Positions 23,067 to 33,764 of a DNA stretch of 64,000 bases are shown here, in pieces. The stretch covers positions 5,363,750 through 5,427,749 of the forward strand of contig NW_006499705.1 in the NCBI RefSeq assembly GCF_000471905.2, given 5' to 3'. A program made the position numbers and the translations under genes. A model generated the notes under the pieces. That model worked only from the letters and a program-made list of their open reading frames with translations, ran no database searches and was not told where the DNA came from. Source of the stretch: Amborella trichopoda (Eukaryota > Streptophyta > Magnoliopsida > Amborellales > Amborellaceae). Numbering within the stretch: the first letter of the stretch is position 1; every line of letters starts with the position of its first letter.

Positions 23067-26000
23067 ATGGACTCAAAAGAACCTCGAGAGCAAGAATCAG
23101 CCCCCAGAACCATCACTTGCCTCATAGCATCAGCAATCAACCACTTCCCTCTCCTCCCTCAAACCTCCAAAACCAGCTGCCATGAATCCACTCTGCAAAA
23201 GCTCAAAAAGCTCCAAGAATCAGCGGCGGTGGCGGCCGATCAGTGGCTAAATGCCTTAGCGTCTCAAAACCCGTTGATTCAGAGATTCGCGGCCATTTCA
23301 GCTGATCTCCAAAGCTTCTCTAAGGTACAGAGTTCGTAAATCCATTTCCCAAATGAACTGTATCATAAACATCATACACCAGTGGTGTACTGTGTGTTCT
23401 TGTGGTGCCTCAGTGTCATCTGCCATCCGTTCCTGCTGATGGACGGTGATGACTGACCGCATTCTGCAGATAGATGGCGGGAGTGGTAGATATCAACCGT
23501 TTATTGTGAGGAATGAATGGTGGATGCCCCTTTTGTGTGTGACAACCCCAGTGTATCGCACACTTTTTCCTTTCTAAAATGTGTAGTGAAAACATAGATA
23601 AGTGAAGCTTTTTTTAAAAGAAATAAATAGAAATCTCCAATAGTAATTTTTTACATGCAATTTGTAATTTTTGGATTTATAGCGGAGGGGAAGCTTTTAT
23701 ACGTCTCCGCATACAAGTATGTGTTTTGGAATCGCAATGTGTCTCTACACGCATATAATTAATATTATTGAAAAATTTATATTTGTTCGATCTTAATTCA
23801 TGGCTAGGAGTCAGTTCGGAATAATGTTGCATTCTAACGCTAGCTATGTGTTTTAAGCCATAATAAATACATAATATTATATGGACCGGGTTTCTATGCG
23901 GCCAAAGCCGTATATATAGAAATACGGGCATATTAATAAATCTATTTTTGAGATGGATTTTTAGATTTTATTTTTATGGACATGTAATCTCTAACATAGA
24001 AATTATGAATATGAAAAAATAAATAATTTTTTAAAAATAAAAATAATAATTCTAGTAAAAAAACATTTGGACCATTAATTTCTATTGTTTTTAAATGGAA
24101 CACACATACATCTTTAAGATGGATGCTTTACATTTTTTGGATTGCATATGTAGTCGTGTGGTGTGGTCCAGCCTGCAAGAAACAATTTTCTATGTTATAT
24201 ATATAATGAGTTCACTCACATCTATCTGGTCAAGATCGCACTACTGGAAGTACAAATTATGTACGAAAATATTTAAATGTGTATTAAAAGCATAATAGCT
24301 GCTTGATCTTCAAATAATGGCAGGAGACCCACAACAAAGATGTGTTTTGTACTGATGATACTTATGTTGAAGTGTTTTATTGTAGCATCGTAAGATTGAT
24401 AGCTCTTTTTTAACATCCATATTGCGGGCTCCCCATGTAAGGGGATTGTATATTATAAGACCATTTATTTTTTGTACAAAGAGGTGACAATCCCATATTA
24501 TCCAATGTAAAACCGAACAAATTGGAGTTGATTAAAAATTTAAAAAATTTTCATTCGGACTTTGAGCCCAATCACCGACACACCATTAGCCACTTGATTT
24601 TACATCCTAACCGTCAAAGGTGACTATCACCTACCAAAGGCAAATGAACAAATTATATAGTTTTTCTTATAGGAATTGTATATTGCAAGACTATTTACTT
24701 TTGGTTTTAGGAGACCATGATTACCTCTTGCCGCTCCATACAAAATTGAACCTTGGAGTGTGTCACAAAGTTTGAAATTTTATTTGAGCTAGTCAATGAC
24801 ATATCCCTGGCAAGCCGATTTCACATCAAACTCAAGAATGATCGTGACCTCGTTGTGTCAAGTCAAATGGTCTTATTGTATTATTTTTTTTTAAATAATT
24901 AATGTTTAAGAAGAAAAACAAATTTGAGTATGGAAAGTCAATGATGTAGGGGTGGCAATGGACCTGGGCTTGACTCGGGAACTGAGGGGTAGACTCAATC
25001 AAGATCCGGGTATGTGCCCAAAAATTGTACCTGACGGGTCGGGTTTGAGTCCAAATCTTGGACCCGAACACTATCCGGGTCCGGGTCAGCCAGGCTAGGG
25101 CCCAACCCGACCCGTTGCCACCCCTACATTGATGTTTATGTAATATTCAAGAAACAAAGAAACTTGAGAGAGAGAGCACATAATGTTTGTTTTTTTTGTG
25201 TTTTTCTATCTAGATTCATTTGCAAAGCCCCAAGAAACTCGACTCCATATCCAACAACAACTTTGCTGCAATATTACCTGGTGACTCGGTGGCTGGAATC
25301 GTTGTGGCAAATGGGATTTCAAATTTCTTGAACATCTACAGTACCGTATTGGTTGTTCGACTCGTTCTAACATGGTTCCCCAATTCCCCTCCAGCCATTG
25401 TAAATCCTTTGAGGTAAGTTTACTGAGGCAGCATTCAAATATTTTGTAAGAAAATAATTAAGAAAATGAAAAACAACAATTTAGTTTAAAAAATGGAAAT
25501 AATAGACTATAACTATCTCAAGTCTCAACCGTTAAAAAGGAAAAGAATAATATTTTAGCATGAGTTCAAAAAAATAAAATAAATAGGATTGGTATAGAAT
25601 GAGTGTAGCGGAAATGATAATGTTGAGATGGATTGGGAAAATTTAGGCATGGCACCAATAGACGATAATATGAGAAAGCAGGCTTAAGTGGCCTGGTCAT
25701 ATGCAGTGCAGACTCAATACAACACATGTTAGGAGGTGCGAGTTAATTTAAGTGAAAGGCTAAAAACAAAGTAAAGAATAAGTCCAAAAGCATGTGGTGA
25801 GAAAATATATAAAGACTTATGGCCTCAATGAGAGTATGCCTTAGTAGTGGATCAAAATTCGTATAGCCGACCACGGTTAATTAGAAAAAGACTGTGATGA
25901 TGATAATAAAATAGGATTGAGATAGATGAATGAAAAGAAAGGCCAAATGGGATTGCATCTTGTTAAAGCACCAACTCAAATCTCTATGGGAATTACGATT

Positions 26001-29000
26001 TTGGTGCCGAAAAACCCTAAAGTTCATCATCTCATCCTTGAACATTATAGATACGAAGGAAATCTGGAACATAGTGTATCTTGTAACATATTACTTGTGC
26101 AATCCATTTTACCGACAAATATACCAATTTTGCCATTTTTTGAGCTTCATTTAAATTTTATAATCAAAAGAGACTAAATTTTTAAGGTATTACAAAGTTT
26201 ACAGGCACCTGAACTACATTTTCTAGTGGGGTTTTGAGGCCCGGATTTTCTTTTTATCATAACATTGTAAAGATGATAATAAGATATGATAATACTTTTT
26301 TATTTATCTTTATTATTATCGTGCCATTAACGATTCACTTCATGAATAACTTGTACATTCCTTCAAAATAGTTTGATTATGAATTATGATCATCATAGAA
26401 TATATGCTTCTTCCCACTTTATATCGTTGTTTTGATTATCATTTAAAGGAAAATATTGTCTTACCCTTGTATCCCTTTCTATTTCATCCTTCACATTTTC
26501 TCTCTCTAACCTCTCTACTTTCTCTCTCATCCTCTGTCTCTTAAAAACCCACTTTTTTCTTCTTCTCTCCAACAATTGGAAAAGACCACAGTTCTAACCG
26601 CGTATCATGCTATACTCTGTATCAGAGTCAATGGGCCATTTTCTCAAAACCCATTTTTGCATCATGGGAGTCAATCATGTAGTGAATATTTTGAACCTTT
26701 TTGTTTCTAATATTTTCCTTTTGTTCATGTATTTGGCAAAAATTGAACTGAAATATTAGTCGTTTTTATGAAGCACTTTTTCCTTGGGATTTATATGTTT
26801 TCCTGAAAGGAGCGAGACACTTCATTTTTTTAGTTTGAGTGACTTACGTCAAATATTTTGGGTGGTAATTAGCCTTTCTTTTGTTGGGTTATTTAGGGTC
26901 CGACTAGCTTGGGCCACAAACTATGGCCCGAGAGCGGGGCTAGGGCTAGGGCTAGGGCCAATGCTAGCCCACTTCGGTCAGGTCTTTTTTTTTTGTTTTC
27001 CTTTTCATTTGTTATTGGCCGGGCTTGGCCCTTCCTTAACAGGGATAAGGTCGGGCATTGGTCAGCTTTTTGGGGACAAGAGCCAATCTAGGGCTGGTTC
27101 TGCTTGTTGGCATCATTAATTATTGGTTGAGGTTTATATAAGGTTTAGGCTTTATGAAAATAAAATAAAGCCTCACCTCAAATCCTTGTCCAAAAAACAC
27201 TTTTGGCACGTGATATCTCCATGATGGCTCTAAAATCAATTTTTAATACCGACATATTTTTAGAGCTTGAAATCCTACTTTTTATCACAACCATAATATT
27301 CAAGCCCGGATGATCAATGTACAGAGGTTTTTTAATGCTTGAATTGCAATTTTTGATGAGTTATATAAAGTGAGGCTTTACTTATTTTGATAGGGCTGCA
27401 ACCGTATCAAACCATTTTTCTTAATTATTTTTTAGGGAGTATATTGTTATTTTTCCCTGGAAATTTAGAGGGTTAGAATAAAAGTCTACAATCATTCTTC
27501 TGTTTTCATGAGCATACTTGATTTTTCATTTTCAAAATTGTTCGCACGGCTGAGAATCTCTCTCACTGTGGGTATCAGCAAAGTTGCTCTTTGAGAGAGA
27601 GTTTATCCCGAATGAGTTAAGCCCAAATCAGCCATCAATTACCAAAACAAGACCCACAAATACGCTCTTTTCTGTTGGGTTCTTGGTGATGTGTTTTCTC
27701 ACGTAAGATGTTAAGAGTGACAGAGTAGCTCACCCCAAGTCAAAGCCCGCCATTAGTAGGAACTATTTTTTTTGGGAAATGGGTCGATACAACACCAACT
27801 AAAAGGCTTGATTTAGTTTAAGTAGATGGCTCAAGAAAGACAATGGGAAATGCTCAAAAGGATATGGATGAAAGTAGTGATAAAAGATATGGAGACCAAA
27901 GGAATTACTCGTTGATTAAAGAGTGGCTGATTTTTAAAAATCGGCCTATTAAATCAAAATTGTTCAGTGATCAATCTCGAGTTGTTTCGATTTCGAAAGT
28001 CATGTATTTTGAAATTTTTTTGCAATGCACTAATCAGCCGATTTTTTGTACTAATAAGCATAAATCGACTAATTGGTGCACCAATTGGTGAAATCTTGTA
28101 AAGGTCGTCTGATTTATGCACTGTTACAGTGTATAGTTTTGAACACGGAGCTCTATTATTGTAAATATCGTTTTGAGTTCCATTATTGCCCATTTTCTTT
28201 TCCCAATGTTGAGGAGAATCTCCATCATTGAAATGGAGATTTTTTTGCTTTTGGGGATCTATAGGTTAGGACAAAGAGTTACAACATGTCAAAGCAAAGA
28301 GCAACAACAGGTAGGGCAATGAGTATCTGCAAGAGGTCTATCTCACCTTTCTCTCTTTCAATCTTTGTTGGGTTCTTTTTCTTTCTCTCTCTCTCTTGGG
28401 TTGGGGCGAGTACCTTCCCCAACCTCTCTCTCTCTCTCTCTATTGGAACAGGTCTTGCCCCATCTCTCTCTTTCTCTTTGTTGGTTTCTCTATGTTGGGG
28501 TAGGCTTGCCCCAACGTCTCTTTCTCTCTCTCTCAAACTGATGGGGCAGGGGATTGCCCAATATTTAAAAGAGAGAGTGAGAGATAGAGAGGTGAGAGAG
28601 AGAGCCTCTCACTGGAGGTTGAGGCAATCCCTTGCCCCAACAGTTCAAGTGAGAGAGACGTTGGGGCAAGCCCCAACAGTTCAAGAGAGATTGAGAGAAA
28701 CGTTGGAGCAGGCTTGGCCCAAGAGAGAGAGAGTGAGAGAGAAGTTGGGGTAAGCCCATGCCCCAACAATTATAGAGAGTGAGAGAGAGGTTGGGCAGGC
28801 CCTTGTCCCAACAATTAGAGAGAGAGAGGTGAGAAAGACGTTGACGCAATCCTCTGCCCCAACAGTTTGAGAGTGAGAGAGACGTAGGGCATACCTGCGC
28901 CAACATTTAGAGAGAGTAAGAGAGACATTGGGGTAGAGACCTACACCAACAAGGAGAGAGGGTGAGAGAGAGCTTTGCGCAGGGACCTGCACCAACATTT

Positions 29001-30719
29001 AGAGAGAGCGTAGGAGAGACATTGGGGCAGAGACCTACACCAACAAGGAGAGAGGGGGAGAGAGAGCTTTGGGCAGGGACCTGCACCAACCCAACAGATA
29101 GAGAGACATGGTGAGAGAGAGCTTTGGGTAGGGACTTGCTCCAACGCAACAAATAGAGAGAGAGAGAGGGGGAGAGAGAAAAAGAGAGTGAGAGAAAGAA
29201 CCCCATAACGAGAGAGAAAGAGAACCCAACAGAGAGAGAGAGGGGATGAGAAAGACCTGTTGTAGATGCGCTTTGTCCTGATATGTTGTTGCTTTTTGCC
29301 CTGACCTGTTGTTGCTTTTAGTCAAAAGCGCAAAAATCTGTATTTCAATGATGAAGATTTTCCTCAAAGTCTCTTCTCAACATTGCGAAGAGGAAAGGGC
29401 AATATTGAAGTTCAAATTGATCTTTACAATAATAGAGGCCAGTGTTAAAAAAATTGTGCATAAATTCAACGATCTTTACAAGAAATCGATGATTAGTGTA
29501 CTAATCAACCAATTTGTGACGATTAGTACAAAAAATTGGTCGATTAGTGCGTTGCAAAAAAGTTTCATAATACATGACCTTCGGAATTGAGACAACTTGG
29601 TATCGACGTGTTTGTGAATAATTATGTATATTGAATGAGAGAGAAAGAACTTGTTTGCCCTAACTTGGTCACCATTGGAAAATGTGGTTTCCTTTAGAGA
29701 GAGATGGACATGGTCTTCTGCTCAGAGAGGAAAGACCTCCACATCAAGAGAAGTGAGTTTCCTAGAGAGAGAAACTTTCTCACCGGTCCCTCTTGTAAAG
29801 TAATAGGCTGGTTTCTGACAAAAAAATAGTTCCCATTGAGATTTTGAGTGATATTTCCTTTTAGTAGGAAAAAGTTTTGGTTGCTCTCAAGGTTTTATTC
29901 CTCGACAGTAGTTTAATTATGGAATAGAGGTAAGAGATCAACAGTGATGTTTGTAGGGAGAGTTGGCTTTAAAAATTTGCTTGATTGGATTTTGTTGGGG
30001 GATAGAGAGGCAATTTTGTACCCCAAAATTCATACTGTTACTATCGTTGGTATAGTGGATTTAATTTTGCCATGCATCTTAATGTAAGGTGCCTACATAA
30101 ATCATTGCATTTTTGTGGTGTGTGTATTTTTTACTTTATTTCTCGTATTATGATCCTATTCTCACATATTTTGTTTCTAGTCAATTAAGTACATGATCCT
30201 GGTGAGATCCAATGTTCAAGACTTTTGTTTATGCATCTAAGAGGGTTCTTATATCCTCTACACAAAATTTGGACAGTTTTTCTATACTCCTAGGGTTTTT
30301 TTTTTTTTGGTTTTTTTTTAATGCCGTGTGTTTTTTCCCCACGGAACACATGTGCATTTTGCTCCCACGAGGAAGCATGTACTCTCTCTCTCTCTCTCTC
30401 ATAATAACATATCAAAAGTGCTCAAACTGAATGTGGTGGGAATTTTTTGTGCAGTACTTTATGTGATCCATATCTCAACATATTTAGAGGTCTAATTCCA
30501 CCTCTTGGGGGTTTGGATCTCTCACCAATATTGGCATTCATGGTCCTCAATATCTTCACTAGCACAGCTGCTGCACTTCCTGCTGAACTCCCCATGGACA
30601 TGGCAAATCCAAAGGCTACAACTGCATCATCTGTTCAATATTGGAATCTCAATTCAAGAGGAAAGCTTTGGTTGAAAAGGTTTTCTAATAAAGGATTTAA
30701 CAAAGGTGATAAAGCCTGA
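23067..30719 (+). CDS. YLMG2: YlmG/YGGT family membrane protein, probably plastid (YLMG2-like)
   Basis: Three exons, 23067-23324, 25214-25413 and 30455-30719, all GT-AG with matching phases, 723 nt in total, 240 aa. The YGGT domain spans about residues 112-200: a hydrophobic stretch FLNIYSTVLVVRLVLTWFPN, the signature CDPYLNIFRGLIPPLGGLDL crossing into exon 3, then SPILAFMVLNIF. YGGT proteins are small membrane proteins related to bacterial YlmG; plastid members in Arabidopsis are linked to thylakoid nucleoid distribution and cytochrome b6 maturation. The N-terminus is acidic (MDSKEPREQES) rather than a typical transit peptide. The match to YLMG2 over YLMG1 is from memory and moderate. Intron 2 is 5 kb and holds a LINE tail, MITEs and a foldback element; intron 1 holds further repeats. 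The promoter-leader region is CT-rich. Confidence 0.85.
23359..23571. repeat. Dispersed repeat with CATACACCA / AGTGTATCGCACAC ends
   Basis: In YGGT intron 1. It has inverted GTGTAC-type ends and an inner GGACGGTGATG/GAATGGTGGATG motif. Related blocks occur near 1140-1330 and 2446-2720. No coding capacity; the class was not resolved. Confidence 0.4.
23880..24180 (+). repeat. Dispersed repeat, inverted partner at 63262-63510
   Basis: The blocks GGACCGGGTTTCTATGCGG, CATTTGGACCATTAATTTC, GGATGCTTTACA and GGTCCAGCC recur in reverse complement near 63500, 63380, 63325 and 63270, in the same relative order. These are two copies of one element family in opposite orientation, here inside YGGT intron 1. 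Confidence 0.6.
24437..24690. mobile_element. MITE remnant, GGATTGTATACAATGA family
   Basis: Starts with GGGGATTGTATATTATAAGACC and ends near TATAGTTTTTCTTATAGGAATTG. A second start-like end (GGAATTGTATATTGCAAGACC) follows at about 24671, so two copies or a rearranged copy may be present. Lies in YGGT intron 1. Confidence 0.4.
24947..25126. mobile_element. hAT MITE (TAGGGGTGGCAA ends) in YGGT intron 1
   Basis: 180 bp between TAGGGGTGGCAATGG and CCGTTGCCACCCCTA, flanked by CAATGATG (24939-24946) and CATTGATG (25127-25134), 7 of 8 identical. The interior is GGGTC/GACCC-rich without coding capacity. An 8-bp duplication and these ends fit a hAT MITE. Confidence 0.85.
25590..25912 (+). mobile_element. 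RTE-type LINE 3' tail, frameshifted fragment
   Basis: Conceptual translation in shifting frames gives MLRWIGK, then APIDDNMRK, then RLKWPGHMQCR and HVRRCEL. This is the order of the C-terminal RT region that I know from RTE LINEs (MLRW...RLRWFGHV...VRRCE). It closes with a TGATGATGATAATAAAA tail. At least one frame change and in-frame stops are present; only the 3' end of the element is here. Lies in YGGT intron 2, sense orientation. Confidence 0.75.
25960..26245. mobile_element. Degenerate copy of the GTTTGTATAGAGCC MITE family
   Basis: Blocks such as TCATCATCTCATCCTTGA and ATTATAGATACGAAGG align in order with the interior of the copy at 32301-32648. Ends are too decayed to define. Confidence 0.4.
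27125..27420. mobile_element. MITE, AGGCTTTATGAAAA subfamily, perfect 9-bp duplication
   Basis: Flanked by TTAATTATT at 27116-27124 and 27421-27429, 9 of 9. The left end GGTTGAGGTTTATATAAGG resembles the GTTTGTATAGAGCC family, but the subterminal sequence AATAAAGCCTCACCTCAA defines a subfamily shared with 41723-42115 and, inverted, about 56360-56730. Lies in YGGT intron 2. Confidence 0.8.
27979..29598. mobile_element. Foldback element with ~340-bp inverted arms and palindromic CT/GA minisatellite core
   Basis: The arms (about 27979-28318 and 29262-29598) are inverted repeats over their whole length: TCATGTATTTTGAAA pairs with a copy near 29570, AATCGACTAATTGG near 29515, CATCATTGAAAT near 29345, AAGAGCAACAACAGG near 29308. 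Between them a core of about 940 bp is CT-rich on the left (28370-28530) and GA-rich on the right (28560-29260). The right part is built of units of about 35-65 bp in which a GA run alternates with GTTGGGGCA...TGCCCCAAC palindromes. No transposase. Long arms suggest a Mutator-like or other foldback class; no flanking duplication was recognised. It lies in YGGT intron 2, and frames crossing it are low-complexity artefacts. Confidence 0.75.
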
Positions 30720-30999
30720 GGTTTTTGGTGTCAAGAAATGAGGAACTTCTTTTTTTGGGTAAGAAATGAGGAACTTATTGGTAGACATCATAAATAACCA
30801 AATGGATATGCAGATTAGAGAAGAAGGTTTGGGTGTGTTTCTTCTCTCTCTCTCACATGACAAAACACACATCGTTCTCAACCTTCGATATGCTTTTTAG
30901 GAAATCTAGATAATGGAACTAGCTCTTTGGTCTTGACTCTTGAGTATAATGATGTCTTGAGTTTTCAGTAGCATGTTCTTGTTTGAAGTATTCTTATGA

Positions 31000-32300
31000 G
31001 TTTGAGAGGATGGTACATGCCAGATATCAAAACTATTTGAGAGCAGTGTTTAAAAAAGTTGGGTTTGGGTTCGGAATTGCCTAGAACCGAGCTCAAGCCC
31101 TCCATCAGATGTGGGTTAGTCCTAGTCTGACCAGGCAATTTGTAACAAGAAAAATTAAACAGTAAAAAAATAGGTGGACTGATGTGGTTCGGGGGTTTTT
31201 CCAGCCCAGGACCGTATGACTCCCGATCCAGGCCGAAATGGGCGAGTACCGTGGCCTTGAAGCAAGTGGCATGTGTTTTCCATGGTTTGAAGATCCAAGA
31301 ATCATTTCACAACATTGTAAGTACATATCCACTGCTAAATAGTGGATGTGGAACTCTTAAAATGCTGATTGATGTTGCTATTCTCAAATGGGAAAACAAT
31401 TAAAAAAAATGCAAGATGAACAATTTTTATGGCTTAAAACCCTCTTTTTAATTCTTCCTACCCAAAAACATGAATGTGAAGAAATGAAGTTGCGGAGTTT
31501 TGGTTCTTCAATGCATCTCCAAAATGGATTTTCTTGGGTGGGCACATGAGCCCCGGTCACACCAAATACTTTCCTTTTCTTTACCTACATCTTTGTCCAC
31601 ATATATTATATGGAAAAGCATACAATGAGACAATTTACTTTTGGTACAAGGTGCACAATTAATCTTGACCATTAGATATGAAATGGGGTGGTCGCATTTA
31701 TTCCACTGATCAAGCTTAAAGTCAAAAGAAAATTTTCCAAACTCAGTGACACCCCCAAGAGATTAGATTTCACATAGGATGGTTACATATAATTGTGACC
31801 TTTTTGTACCAAAGATAAATGGTCTCATTATATACAATCTCATATCTTATTTAAATAAGAAAAAAACTATTATTACTTTTCACCTCTAATAAGAGCAACT
31901 ATAACCAGCTCTGGTCCTCCTTTTGCCCATGCAGGTGGGTGCAAATAGTTAGGAGCATATTAGCATGGGCAGCCTGGCCCAATCTTAAAGACTAGGGGTC
32001 GGGTCACAAAATGTGGCCCGAAAGTTGGGCTATAACTGATCCAGTGGGCCACCACAACTGGAGGACCGGGCTTAAGCTAAGGTTATGACAAGGAAAGCTC
32101 ACCCCGGCCTTATGTTTTTTTTCTTTTCCTTTATTTTTTCTTTGAGTCATTAGGGCAGGTCGAACTTGCCCGAGCCTTGGCTAGTTGCCTAGGGACCCTT
32201 GGCCCTGATCCGTGCCAGGCTGGGCTAGGGTCGGTCATAGAGGGACTTGGGCTGACTAAGTCAAGAATGTATCCTTTCCTCATATTACCCACTTCGGAAA
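31000..32300. other. Intergenic downstream of the YGGT gene
   Basis: No gene seen. A possible hAT-like end CAGTGTTTAAAAAAG begins at 31044 with an interior like that of 12514-12750, but its other end was not fixed. Near 31940-32240 there is a GGGCC/GGCCC-rich block of the type found in the TAGGGGTGG elements. Confidence 0.35.
31612..31850. mobile_element. MITE, GGATTGTATACAATGA family
   Basis: Starts GCATACAATGAGACAATTTACTTTTGG and ends AAATGGTCTCATTATATACAATC, inverted repeats of each other. Interior follows 7447-7669. No clear target duplication. Confidence 0.6.
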
Positions 32301-32648
32301 GGAAAAAGTTTATATAAGGTATCAACAATCCTCTAAAAGAGAACGTTCTGACGTTGGAAAACCCTCCAGTTGATCATCTCAACCTAAAGATGTATAGATA
32401 CGAAGAAAAAAAGAATTTCAAAACTTAAAAATAATATCTAATGACAAATTATCAAGATCATCTATTCTCAAGTTTTTTAGAAGCTGACAAGTTTATTTGA
32501 TCTCTACTGTTTTTAGAATTTTAATTTACAAAAATAAAAATAGATTTTCAAATCATTATGAGATATCCACCACTGAAACTACATCTGAAGACAAATTTTA
32601 GAAGTGTGCCTAACTTCTAAAGGTGGGCACCTTATACAAAGTCACGCC
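32301..32648 (-). mobile_element. MITE, GTTTGTATAGAGCC family, 9-bp duplication (7/9)
   Basis: Flanks CTTCGGAAA and TTTTGGAAA. Left end GGAAAAAGTTTATATAAGG and right end CCTTATACAAAGTCACGCC are inverted. A second copy of the family in opposite orientation begins 78 bp further on. Confidence 0.7.
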
Positions 32649-32726
32649 TTTTGGAAATGCGCCAATATTCATCTCAATGGGGAAAGATAGAGAAACAAAT
32701 TATAAAAAGTTCATCCAAAAGAAAGA

Positions 32727-33101
32727 GGATGTGGTTTGTATAAGGCCGAGGCCGTAAACAAGCAAAGTAAGGCGCACCTCCAAATGGTACCGAAATATAT
32801 TGTTTCAGTATCTGAAATTTTTATGATGGTCTGCAATTTTATTTTCATCTATAATTATTAAATTTAAAGATGCAAAAATAGTGCAAATCAAGAGCATCTA
32901 TGAACGCTTGAAAAACTTAAAAAATTGACAGTCTAGATAATATGTTACAAATGGGATTTTTCCAAGACTTGAAATATATATTTTTTGGTGTCCATACATC
33001 TTGAGGTCGATATGATTAAATTGAGGGTTTTTTAGAATCGAAATTTTTTTAAAGTGCACCTTAATTTGATTGTTTAGGGCCTCACCCTTGTATCTTTTTT
33101 G
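32727..33101 (+). mobile_element. MITE, GTTTGTATAGAGCC family, 9-bp duplication (8/9)
   Basis: Flanks AAAGAAAGA (32718-32726) and AAAGAAATA (33102-33110). Ends GGTTTGTATAAGGCCGAGGCC and GGGCCTCACCCTTGTATC are inverted; interior follows 20863-21254. Confidence 0.75.
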
Positions 33102-33475
33102 AAAGAAATAACTAAAGAAAAATTACAGATACCCTCCAAATTGGACTTTCTAGACAACCTCTCATTGATCAATTTTTTTCTCGAAATTAAAAGTAATTTT
33201 TATAATAAATATTATTGAGTTAAAAAATTATAATTTTTGGTACCAAATTACCCTTCCTTTGATTGTTGAATGTCGACAATTGTAACATGTTTATACAGTC
33301 CGACATTGTTTTTGGCGTGACTTATGATTATGCAAATTTTAAAACGGTTTGGCAATACCTTTTGTTGATCAGGGGGTATGATGCCTCGATTTGACATAAA
33401 TTCGGTACGGTACAGCAGTTAATGTGATATGGATTTTAGTCTTACGATAATATGCGTCGGACCGTCTTTGGCAAA

Positions 33476-33764
33476 TGAGTCAATTTGGCGTGTTTATGCT
33501 CAAGCAAGGGTATTTTCGTCCTCCACACTTTTAACTTTTTGACTTGTGAAACTACTCTACAGTTTGGAGATTGAGTCAATGTGGCGCGTTGCGTTTATGC
33601 TCAAGCAAGGGTATTTTCGTCCTCCACACTTTTAACTTTTTGACTTGTGAAACTACTCTACAGTTTGGAGATTGAGTCAATGTGGCGCGTTGCGTTTATG
33701 CTCAAGCAAGGGTATTTTCGTCCTCCACACTTTTAACTTTTTGACTTGTGAGACTACTCTACAG
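33476..33764. repeat. Three-copy tandem repeat, period 101 bp
   Basis: The block CTCAAGCAAGGGTATTTTCG starts at 33499, 33600 and 33701, each followed by TCCTCCACACTTTTAACTTT. Copies 2 and 3 are almost identical; copy 1 starts divergent. No open frame spans it. Confidence 0.9.

Noticed and set aside
26935-26960. Short GGGCTA tandem run, telomere-like at first sight
   Set aside because: Only four units, and the plant telomere unit is TTTAGGG; it lies within a GGGCC-rich transposon-like block.
28286-29367. Several overlapping open frames on both strands, 78-155 codons
   Set aside because: All cross the CT/GA palindromic minisatellite of the foldback element; repeats of LSLS and similar are not a protein family.
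33476-33764. CRISPR-like array
   Set aside because: It is a eukaryotic tandem repeat of three whole 101-bp units without unique spacers, in plant nuclear DNA.
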